Assembly: GCA_022749755.1 (NCBI GenBank)
Contig: CM040446.1
Coordinates: 13,292,367 to 13,356,366 of the forward strand
Length of the DNA: 64,000 bases
Source: Azadirachta indica
Lineage: Eukaryota; Streptophyta; Magnoliopsida; Sapindales; Meliaceae
Direction of reading: 5' to 3'
Shown: positions 1 through 11,400 of the stretch, one piece after another
Position numbering within the stretch: the stretch's first letter is position 1
Layout of the letters: each line of letters starts with the position of its first letter
Translations under genes and position numbers: made by a program
Notes under the pieces: generated by a model
Database searches by the model: none
The model's input: only the letters and a program-made list of their open reading frames with translations
What the model was told of the DNA's origin: nothing

Positions 1-729
1 ACACTGGTGATTTCTCATGTCCCAGGGTTTCTGGTCACGTAGGCAATTTTTCATGTCCTAGGATTTCTGATTACATAGGCATTTGTCGACAACGGTGTTG
101 AATATTCTATCGATACGCAACAAGGAGCTCAACTCAAGGTGGGTTTTACTTAGTTGCTTTCAACTTAATTCCTAGTCGACTTGTTAACTTGTTTTACACC
201 AAAATAACTGCGAGATATGTCACCTTATCTAATATTAGTTGGAATTATTACGGGTTCACATTTTACCACATGTCTTGTTCATATTTTTTCCACTACAAGT
301 AAAAAGTTTTTTTTTTGGTCAAATAATAAGGAAGTAATTCCAAACAAACCCTGAATAAATATGTTTAATGAGCTATATAGGAATTAACCACTAAACTAAG
401 TTTTCTCTTTTTCGATTTACTTTCAAGTAAACTGTAATAGCTAATAATAATAGAAGAATGGTTAGATATTATATTAAATATATAGTAGGTCTAAGAAAAT
501 ATAATCAATATTGAACGTGATGAAATTATTTCATCAATAATAAAAAGAAAATTAATAAAAAGAATAAAAATTTCAACTTTTTTCTTAAAAGTTATTAGGA
601 AAGTAATGATTTTTTTCATTATGAGTGTATAATTATTTTTTATTAGTAATATGTTTCTAATTATTTTCACTACAAGTATATTACCAATGTATTTATTAAA
701 ATTAGAGATCTTGTACATGTGTATACATA
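1..729. other. 3' flank of AKT1-like gene A, no gene seen
   Basis: AT-rich sequence beyond the stop codon of the first channel gene. It presumably holds the 3' UTR and polyadenylation signals of that minus-strand gene. Short open frames here are low-complexity and resemble nothing I know. Confidence 0.6.
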
Positions 730-3700
730 CTACAATCCCTCTTTGGTTTGGTTTGAAGTGTTTTGGCCACCATCACTGACAAAAGTAAGATGGTCACCAT
801 CTCTAATCACATCAATATTATCTATTTCAGCTCTGTCTTTACTCAGAACTTTAGCCCGGGAGATCCCGAATTTCTTAGCACCAACTTTAAGTAATTCTTG
901 AAAGCTAGGTGGAAGTACCACAAGCTTCCCTCCAACTTCTCCCTTTTCTGGACAAGTAATCGTCACTCTGGCGGAGTTAACACCAGGACTCTTTACAGCT
1001 GTCGTTCGATGAACTGGAAATAATAAATCTTTCTCCTCACTTTTGGTAGTTGACATCATTCCAAACAATGAGTTGTGGAAGTTATTAATCCTACGCCTTG
1101 GACGAGGTTGGCTCCACGATCCATCTGTAGCTGGGACAAAACCCTGTTGGGCTAAAGGAAGAATAGCTGGCTCACTTGTAAACCTCCCAAGGTAGCGAAT
1201 TCCATGCTGTGGCTGCTCAGAAATTGAAACGATATATTGAGTTTTACTCTCTTTACTAGATTGGAAAAAAGATTTGATTTCTTCATGTCCTTGTTGATCA
1301 GCTAGATCCCTTGGGGTCCAACCGTGGTTGTCTGGTTTATCAATTTCAGCTCCTCTGTCTAACAGATATCTAACTATTTCGATGTTGTTTTCACAAACTG
1401 CAACATGTAGAGCTGTAGAGCCGTTACTCTTAGGACGTGTTACATCCCCTCCGTAATGAACAATTTGTTTAAGTAAGTCCAAGTTATTTTGCTCAGCAGC
1501 AGCGCATGCAAAGTGACCCACATCTCCAGAGTTGATGTCAGCACCATTATCATTCAGCAGCTTGGTAACGTTTTCATGACCTCCCTGCATTGCCTCCCAG
1601 AGTGGTACATTCCCCTCCGAGTCTGCATACGTTTGACTCGTCAACATTTGGCGGTAATTTATGATTGATGAGGATTTTGCATCCCCAGCCAATTGGTCAA
1701 TCTCAAAAGATTTCAGGGTGAAATTAAGAATACGGGACAACTCACTAGCACATGACATTTACGTAGTTGGGATCATACATGCACATGTATAGAACACATC
1801 AGAATCAGCTGCAATAAATGTACAGTTGACTACAGAAACCTTATTTTAAAAATTGCAGAAGGAAATCATCAAACTAGGAGGATCCATCCATATCAAATAG
1901 TGATGTTATAACATTGCTCCATCAGTTCAGTGTGTCACAGTGATGCATGCATCCACAAAAAGGAATCTATTAAAAAGAATTAAAAGAGTCCACAAACACA
2001 TACCAGTCTTGATATGGTAAATTTAGTTGCACTGACTTATGAACGTCTACAACTTCAGAGTGCTAACTATTTGATTGAAGCAAAATAAATAATAGCAGAA
2101 TCATCAGACTCCTATACTATTGAGATTACTATATTAAGGACGAGAATTCCTGAACAGGCTCAAAGAGAGATTTAATATAATTATTTAGTTTACTATCACA
2201 GCTTGGAATTTGCACATCCATGCCTCTAATGATAATGTTTATATAAAGGCACAAAAAGATTGGTTCCTGAACAGGCTAAAATCTGTCACTGATTTCAAAT
2301 TCACACATGAGAAATCGAAGTTTTTTTTTTTTTTTTAAAAAAAGGAAGATAAATAAAAGCCAATAATCGGACACACAAAATCCAGAGTTGATCTCAGGTA
2401 GACATACAGATATACTATTCTCTTTTTTTTTTTTTTTTTTCCCTGTTGAGAATGAAATGATATAATATTAGAACCTACCCAGAAACTATATATAGGGACA
2501 TAAATACGACAACATGCAAAGACTAACAAAGTCAGGTAAAAAAATAAAAAAAATTCCAGGATATGCATGTATTTGGTGATCAGCTTACCTCTACAAGTAG
2601 GATCAGCGCCGTGATCCAGTAGGAGAAGCACACAATTCTCACTTCCTTTTGATGCTGCTATATGCTGTTTCACATGGTACAGGTTAGAAAGCGAAAAATT
2701 AGTTATATCATTACCGGTAATAGTGATTGACTAATTTCCGAGTTAAAAAGAGTTTCACAAACCAGAGCTGTTCTTCCGTTGTTGTCTGATTCATTTGGAT
2801 CAAGACCTCGTTTCAACAACTGATGCAACAATAAATCATCTTCTCTGAGTGCAGCAAAACATAGACTGAGAGGCAGGTCCAATCGCCCACGAGCTAGCAT
2901 ATTCTCTGTCTCCAACAACACACCGTCCGTAATTGGGTCCTTGAGGTCTTTTAAATGCTGGCCCAAAAAGAATGAAAAGCCGAAATAGTGAATAATATGT
3001 GAAAAGTTTGCTGAGCTCTCAAGATCATGACAGGGTTTAAATAAACTCGTATGGATTAATCACAGTATAGAAGTTTCCAGTACCAAAAGACTCCAGGTTT
3101 CAATAAATGGACTGAAATGTCACAACATCGTACAGAATATGCTTACCTGAAGGAGATTATTCATGATTATAGTTCCATCTCCGACGTTGGCCTGAACAAT
3201 ATTCAAGAATGTTGCACGGTTCAGCCGCAGTAGCTGGCTCAATCGCTTGGTCCGCACTGTAAAAAGTTGTGGCCTATAACAAAGTACCCCAACCTCTCCG
3301 CAAAGATCACCGGATCTTGCCTCTCCAAAAACCTGTAAGATTTAACATAATTTCAACAATAATCCTACATGTTAAGGACACATGAAATACCTCTCCAATC
3401 CACAAGCATTCTTTAAGTAAATAACAAAATTTCTACAATGATAATACTTGCCTGTTCAGCTCCATTCTTGAGAACCAAAAGTTCCTGTAAGTAATTCAAA
3501 AGTTAGAGGCCATTGTTCATTATATTGACTATAATGTGAACAATATAATTGCAAAATTCATCACTACGATTGACAGGATGCAGCTTGTTATCAATTTTAG
3601 GGGCACAATTAAAAAGATTTGCCTTGAAATAGTCATTATTAAACAACGAAAATCGCAGAAAATTTGTAATTACCACAGCACCAGTCACAAGAATGTAGAA

Positions 3701-6209
3701 GTCAGTCGGTGCTTCATTCTGCAAAATTACATCTTCTTTCGGAGGAAAATACTCAGCCTTCATCTCTGAGACCTTTTGAAGTTTATTTCAAAATAAAAAA
3801 GGAGAAAAGAAAAGGTCCACGTAAGAATCCATTAAGGAAAGAAACAAATAAACTGCAAAGAGAAACATCGAAGTACGTAACCACAGGGTGTTTTAAGTGA
3901 ATTACCAGCTGGAAAAGCAGATCATTGGAAACCCCTCGAAACAAATACACCTTATCCAGGAGAGAATAGAAAAGATAGTGTGAAATGCTAGATCGAATAG
4001 CTTTAGGAAGACAATCAAGAGTCTCTTGCTGCTGCAGTCCCTCAGAATCTGTCCTGAACTTCAAACACAAATGTGCCAGCATCTGATCTTGCAGGCGAAG
4101 GGGCAATTGGTTCCTCTGAGCAAAACTTGACGCAGCTTGTATGGTGTCTCTCTGAGATTTTGAGATACAAACAAGGGAAGAGGATTGAAAACAAATTAAA
4201 GAGTAAGCACCCTGATAGAACTGACAAGCGAGATGGTGCAAATTTATTGTAAATTAAAAAATTTACAGAGTATAAAATTAATAATTAACTCACAAATTTT
4301 CTGGTTCGACTAGTTCCATGAACAACCAAGTTGGTCATATTACCAATCAAATATGCCGTCAATCCGAGGTTGAAGAGCATAAAGAAGATGTCAAAGATCA
4401 TCTCACTCGTATTCACAGGATGCAAGTCACCGTAGCCAACGGTTGTTAGGGTTGTGATAGACCAGTACATTGCAGTCACATATCGAATCCAAATGCTCTG
4501 CTGCTCGTAGTTGTTTCCCAAGGATGATCCAATCCAGGTCTTCTCAGGGTCGTGATAACGAGCAGCAAGAAGATAATAGAAGCATCCAGCACAGTGAACA
4601 GCAAATAGGGTGACCTACAAACAGAATCCTATATTTTAGTAATAGCGTTCACTGAAAAACACTTTTCTTTCATTAAAGAAAGGCATAAAAATTCTTCTTA
4701 AATACTTACAAAAACAAGTTTACAGCAGCGGACCCAAAAGTAATTGTAGTTCCTATCTTTCTCCAGTCTGTTTGAAGAAATAATATAGGGTGAATCCTGA
4801 CCCATAAACAATAGATCCACGTGCTAAACTATGTCTAAATCAAGCAATGTCAAAAAATGAAAAAAGGTACAATAACATTCAGTTAAAGTTCAAAGCTATA
4901 TATTAAAAGGGAAGACTCTGTACCTGGAAAATAGGGCACTAACCCTTCTGAGACGCCAGAGGCGAAGCATATTGAATAAGCCATATGACTGGAACGATGA
5001 AGGTGAAATCTCCTGAACAAGTTCAGATGGGATTGTGGATATGATATCAAAGAGCAACCAGGTACTTGCATACTTCCTAGCAATCTTCTTCGGACTATCA
5101 ACTAGTAGGTAAGTAGCTTTGTCGAGGTAAGCCACAAAGAAGGTGAGAACAATATCCACAGCGAAGAATCCATTCACAACATTATCAATAATGGAAAGTG
5201 GTTTCTGAGGCTTTCTTAGGAATCCAAATTCAAAAGGTGAAACCCAAGCAGTATAGATGACCAGAAAAACAAGATTAGTCTCCCATACCCTGCAAGACTC
5301 ATTTTAATTTAAAGCTAAATGTCATCCATTCTTCAAGTATAATGATCAGAAACCTTTTAATTTATCAAGAGCTGCTCCATATTGATGCATCATTAAACTC
5401 CAGTCACAAGAGATGGAAGTTAAAAGTTTTGTTACAAGTTATTTTCTGTAATAATCATAAAAAATGACGCATAAAAATTGACAATTTGAAAAAGCGGGAA
5501 GTGATGGAAAAACCATATGCACAATTTAATCATCAAAAAGTAAAAAATGCAAATATAGATAATAAAGAATGTTCAATTTGTTTCCGGTAGGAACCAACCA
5601 TTAGATGCAACAGCTTGCAATTAGAAACTGCTTGGTCTGACTAGAGGCAATTCAAACAAAAATGTGCTGTAATCTAGGTTTCAAATAGCAGGGAACGCAA
5701 CCAAAAATCCATAAATAATAATCGAAGAAAAAAAAATACTAGCATATGCTGAATGCTTTTGACATTTAATCAAAATCAAATTATATGTGGTTTGAAACTA
5801 ATCAACTGTCCTAAGAAAACAGAACTGAAATGACAAATTAATCAAAATGCATTCATAAAATAAAAAATAAAAAAGGGTAACATTTTTAAGTTAAAAGCAA
5901 GGTTCTCGAGATTCAATGTCGCTATTTCCAAATCCCCTTGTCAAAATATTGCCAGAAAAAAAAAAAGAAAAAAGAGTGTTGAACAGAGAAAAGAAAGAGG
6001 CAAGAAACGAAGGAAAAACACCTGTAACGACGATCATATGGCGAAATAACGTATCTGTGGAGCTTGATTTTGCGGTTGCTTCTTGCTCCAAGGGAAGGAA
6101 GAACACCTGTGGAGAGACTGTAATGGCTACCATCTCTGGAGAACTTCTCCATCTCTTCGTGGCCGCAAACAGACAACCTGAACAAACGTCCGTTTCGCGG
6201 GCTCGCCAT
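730..6209 (-). CDS. AKT1-like inward-rectifying Shaker K+ channel, copy A
   Basis: Voltage-gated K+ channel of the plasma membrane; the AKT1 family mediates root K+ uptake and is activated by CBL1/9-CIPK23 phosphorylation (family knowledge). Eleven coding exons: 6022-6209, 4924-5289, 4710-4767, 4294-4614, 3906-4151, 3674-3772, 3452-3484, 3147-3332, 2763-2957, 2589-2664, 730-1622. They join in frame to 886 aa (Arabidopsis AKT1 is about 857). Visible in order: the conserved N-terminal stretch ending SPYDRRYR (~residues 40-62), S1 from ~63, the S4 sensor [12 protein letters not shown] (~170-185), the pore with filter TTVGYGD (GYGD at 264-267), a cyclic-nucleotide-binding-like domain (~390-500), ankyrin repeats (~515-690, including [15 protein letters not shown]) and a C-terminal KHA domain ending near [12 protein letters not shown]. 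The start MASPRNG lies ~80 nt below a TATA box. No frameshift or stop was found. Intron 7 has a GC donor. Its tandem paralogue lies just upstream. Confidence 0.95.
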
Positions 6210-6285
6210 TGTTAACGCTACATAAACTTCTGTTTGCTACGTAAGACCTGAACATGGTGGATTTTAAGATCATTGGCTATTATTT

Positions 6286-6297
6286 TTCTATATATTT
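6286..6297 (-). promoter_or_regulatory. TATA box of AKT1-like gene A
   Basis: On the minus strand this reads AATATATAGA about 80 nt upstream of the ATG at 6209. Copy B has a TATA motif at nearly the same distance, which supports both the motif and the start choice. Confidence 0.5.
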
Positions 6298-6849
6298 TTC
6301 GGAGCTACACCTCTGTTATTGCTGTACGAGGTAGAATATATTCGAGACTTTTTCGCTGTATAACTCATTCTTCTCTCTCCTCTTATTACACACAGCTGTG
6401 CTCATTCATCCATTTACAGTTATTTTCTGTTCCTACCGCTTTTATGGGAGTTTGAAATTATTGTGGATGTTGTGCTCAAAAAAAAAAATCATTTGTAAAT
6501 AAAAATATAGATAAGGCTTTTTCTTTCAATAATTATTTTGCTATATTTAGTGCTGAATGAAAGAGGTTTCTTTTTTTTTTTTTTCCCCTTTTTTTTTTGG
6601 GTAAAAGGTCTCAAAAAATTGTTACTAATTGACACCTTTATTAAAATATCAATTAGGATAATGTGTTTGTCTTTTTTTATCTTAAATCTACTTATAAATA
6701 AACATTAAGTTGTTTAATTACTTTTCGCACTAAAAACATATAATAAAAATCAATATATATTTACTTTTATATTGTTATAAATTTTAAATATTAAATAATA
6801 AAAAAAAATATAGAATAAATAAGTGAAGATATATTGTTAATGGTAGGAA

Positions 6850-7045
6850 TATATGCCCATCTTCTAAGGGATAAAATATTTGAATAATAACTGTTAATTA
6901 GTGTAATGATGAATTAAGTAATCGGATATGGCAAGAAAAGATTGAATAACTAGTAGTATATATATATATATATATATAATTGCCGAATAAAGGGTCAACG
7001 CGATTCTCATTTCACATTTTCTATCTTTCAATAACTTAGATATAA
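6850..7045 (-). promoter_or_regulatory. Upstream block of gene A shared with gene B
   Basis: This stretch, 640-830 bp upstream of the copy A start, resembles 14834-15022 upstream of copy B. Shared strings include GGCAAGAAAAGATTGAATAA, TAGTAGTAT and GTAATTGCCGAAT. It shows the duplication carried distal promoter sequence. A (TA)n tract at 6957-6978 interrupts copy A. Whether the block is functional is unknown. Confidence 0.6.
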
Positions 7046-8458
7046 CACAAATATATCTAACTTGCTTTGCCCTTAATAGAAGGGGATATTTTGCATGCCA
7101 ACATGGCCATTGACAGCCTCGAGTACTAGTATAGCAATGGGGTAGAGTAGAGGTGGGGAGGCATACTCCATTCCTCCTCGTCCTATTTTTTATTTTAACC
7201 CTCATTCCTCACCTAATTTCTCATTAAATTTAATGGAATAGGGATAGAGAATCTCTGCACGGAAAATAAGTTTCTCATCTTCATATCAATTTCCTATTTT
7301 ATATTATTTTTATAAATTAATTTTAATAATATAAGAGTTTAATTAACTTAAATAAAAATATTATTAATATATTATTAAAAAAACAATATAAAATCTTTTT
7401 AATTTTTATCTTTTACTTTTTATTTGTATATTCTATTTTTTATTACATTAATTCATGAGTTCATAATTTTTTATTACTAATTACATTTAATTATAATATA
7501 TAATTTTAGAAATTATAATATAAAAATTATATGTACATATATAAAATTTAATTTATAAATTATAATATATTTATATTATGTTTTATTAGAGAATGGGGTA
7601 AGGTGAGGTGGGGAGAAGTAAATTAATCATCATCTCATTAATAAATTAGAGATTAGTTTCTCCTGGCTTCCCATCTCATTCCCTATAAATTTATCTGAAT
7701 TCTCTCCATTAGGAGTGGATTCTAATAAGTTTGGGGTCCCGTAAAATATTTTGCTATCCTTATCCAGTACCCTGGGGAAAAGCGAAGATTGACAGACTAT
7801 ATATGCTTTTCGTTACAAGTAATTACTTAGTTCAAAATTAATCCTCTTTCTTTAAATTCGCCCATAATTTAGCATTAATTTTGCTAATTCTATCATTTTT
7901 GTGACTCAAACAGGACAAAGAAAGGAGCATATGCTTCTGTCGTCTTCGTGCATGGCTAGGTCTCTATTCCAGTTTGTGTTTTTCATGATTTGTTATGCAC
8001 TGACTGACATTAGAGGAACTGTTTGGATTGGTGCAGGTTTACCCAATAGAGGCAGCAGAAGCAGGCAAGAACAACCTCAGCTTCCTCAGGGAATAATGAG
8101 GTAAAGGGTTTGATTTGCAGTTTGAAACATAAAGGAAAGTGGGGGATGATTAGGCAGCTAATTTCGATGAAGGAGAGGACAAATATTTGCCTCCTGTTCT
8201 CCATGCAATTAGAAATGACAAAACAATGAAAGTAGAATGAGCGAAGAACTAAACGGAAGCACGCCGATGATACATCTGTTTTTACCAAGAAATCTTGAAT
8301 TAGGGACTCGTATTCACTTATATTGAACAAGGGCAGTTTCATCGTTAATTTGTTTGATCCACCTCAACCCAAAATCTTACACTGGATTTCCATGCGGCCC
8401 AACAATTTCTCAAACGATAAATTAAAAAAACAAAAATTTACATACCCAAGCTCCTTAC

Positions 8459-8489
<31 letters not shown>

Positions 8490-8491
8490 CA
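7046..8491. other. Spacer between the two AKT1-like genes
   Basis: AT-rich, with a G-rich motif that recurs in direct orientation (GGGGTAGAGTAGAGGTGGGG near 7140 and a close variant near 7595) around a very AT-rich core. This could be a decayed insertion. At 8038-8097 on the plus strand a TTGGTGCAG acceptor-like site precedes a short open frame reading VYPIEAAEAGKNN, which ends at TAA. It may be an exon fragment, but I do not recognise the family. A (TA)n tract at 8461-8490 abuts the stop of gene B. Confidence 0.4.
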
Positions 8492-11400
8492 CTATAAACC
8501 GTCTTGGTTTGAATTGTTTTGGCCACCATCGCCGACAAAAATAAGATGGTCGCCATCTCTAATCACCTCAATATTATCAATCTCAGCTCTATCTTTACTT
8601 AGAACTTTAGCAGGCAAGATCCCGAATTTCTTAGCACCAACTTCAAGTAGCTCTTGAAAGCTAGGTGGGAGTAGCACCAGCTTCCCTGCAACTTCTCCCT
8701 TTTCCGGACAAGTAATTATCACTCTAGCCGAGTTAACATCATGAGTCTTTATAACTTTGGTATGATGAACTGGAAACAGTAAATCTTTTTCTACACTCTG
8801 GGCAGCTGACATCATTCCAAATAGTGAGTTATGGAAGTTATTAGTCCTACGCCTTTGACGCGATTGGCTCCACGATCCATCTGTACCTCGGAAGGATCCT
8901 TCTTGGGATAAAGGACGTATTACTGGCTCACTTGTAAACCTCCCAAGGTAGCGAACTCCATGATGTGGCTGCTCAGGAATTGAAATGATAGAAGATTGAG
9001 TTTTACTCTCTTTACTAGATTGGAAAATGGATTTGATTTCTTCATGCCCTTGCTGATCAGCTAGATCCATAGGGGTCCAACCGTGGACATCTGGTTTATC
9101 AATGTCAGCCCCTCTTTCTAAGAGATATCTGACTATTTCAATGTTGTCTTCACAAACTGCAACATGAAGAGCTGTCGAGCCATTACTCTTAGGACGTGTT
9201 ACATCCCCTCCATAATGAGCAATTTGTTTAAGTAAGTTCAATTTATTTTGCTCTGCGGCAGTGCATGCAAAGTGACCCACATCTCCAGAGTTGATGTTTG
9301 CACCATTTTCAATCAGCAGTTTGATAACATGTTCATGACCTCCCAGCATTGCTTCCCACAGTGCTGTATTCCCCTCTGAGTCTGCATACATGTGAAATTG
9401 TATAAATAATTAGAGTTAGTATATTGGACTAATTTCCAAATAATTTTTGGTTGATGGGTATTTTACATGCTCAATTGTCAATCCCAAAACATTTCAAGGT
9501 AAAATTATATTAGTAATATACGCTTATACTGTCAGAAAAAATGGGCAGATTTTCCTCTAAATGACATTTAATAATTTGGATCATACAAGCACATAAAAAA
9601 TGCAGCAGAATCAGGTGTATAATAAATAAGGTACAGTTGACTCCAGAAGCCTTATTTGAAAAATGCACAACGGAAGTCATCAAACTAGGAGTGCTGATCC
9701 ACATCAGAAAGTGACCTTATACATTACCCCATCAATATATAATATAATGAATATGCCGGGCAGTGATGCATACAACCATAAACAGAAATCTCTTACAAAA
9801 AACTTGAAAGTCAACAAAAATGAACTAGTCTTGATATGATAAATTTAGTTGCATTGACTTATCGAGATCTACAGCTTATAGAGTGCCCACTATTTGATTG
9901 AATGAATATAGTAATAGCAGAATGGGACTTGTGCATTATTGAGATAACTATATTAAGGAGAGCAATGACCAATTCCTGAAGAGGCCCAAAAATGGATTTA
10001 AATATAATTCTTTAGTTTACAATATGGGATCTGCACATGCATGCCTCTAATGATGATGCTTATATAGGGTATCAAATAGTTTTTTCTGGATAAGAGTACA
10101 CAAAGGTCAACTCAAATACAATTCGGGGATTTCAAGTATGTATAAGAATTCAAAATTAATTTTTTAAAAAATAAATAAGTCAATAATCATATCAACTAGG
10201 CAGCATACAAAATCTAGGGTAGATCTATGGTAGATGTAAAAGAATCACGATGGGAAGGCAAAAAGGAAAGAAAACCGGTGTAAATTAGAATAGTTAATGC
10301 AGTCTACGCAGACACCACAGGACCTAATTATGTACTAGGTAATCAGCATACCTCTACTATTAGGATCTGCCCCATAATCCAGTAGGAGAAGCACACAATT
10401 CTCACTTCCTCTTGACGCTGCTATATGCTGTTTCACATGGTACAAGTTCAGAAAGGGGGAAAATTAGTTACATTATTATAAGAAATAAGTGTTAACTAAT
10501 TTCAGAGTTAAAGAGTTTGACAAACCAGAGCTGTTCTTCCATTGTTGTCTGATTCATTTGGATCAAGACCTCGTTTCAACAACTGATGCAATAATAAATC
10601 ATCTCCTCTGAGCGCCGCAAAACATAGACTGAGAGGTAGGTCCATTCGCCCACGAGCTAGCATGTTCTCTGTCTCCAACAGAACTCCCTCCATAATTGGG
10701 TCCTTGAGATCTTTCAAATGCTGACCCACATGGAATGAAGTGCATAATATGTCTAAGTTTACTCTCAATACTATAACATGTTCTATATGGAATATTTGCC
10801 AAAATTGTTAAAATTCACAAAGGCATAATCTACTTTTGTAGTATGTTTGATCAGAGTAAATTTCCAGGTACTAAAAGATTTTATGTTTTACCGAATAGAT
10901 TCAATGTTTCTCCATCATACAGCATATACTAACCTGGAGAAGATTATTCATGATTATGGTTCCATCTCCAACATTTGCCTGAACAATATTCAAGAATGTT
11001 GTACGGTTCAGCCGTAGTAGCTGGCTCAATCGCTTGGTCCGCACTGTAAAAAGTTGTGGCCTGTAACAAAGTACCCCAATTTCTCCACAAAGATCACCAG
11101 TTTTTGCCTCTCCAACAACCTGCAATCATTTAATATAATTTCAGTAATAATCCTATATGTTAGCCCAAGAACTAACTTTCCAATCCACAATCATTCCTTT
11201 AAGTAATTAATAAAGTTCTTAAAATGATAAAACTTGCCTGTTCGACTCCATTCTTTAGAACCAAAAGTTCCTGGGAAGTAATTAAAACATTAGAGGCCAT
11301 TATTTGTTATGTTGACTGTAATGAGAACATTAAAGTGGAAATATTCATCACTGTAATTGACAGGATGTATCTTGTTTTCAACTTGAGATGCACCATTAAA

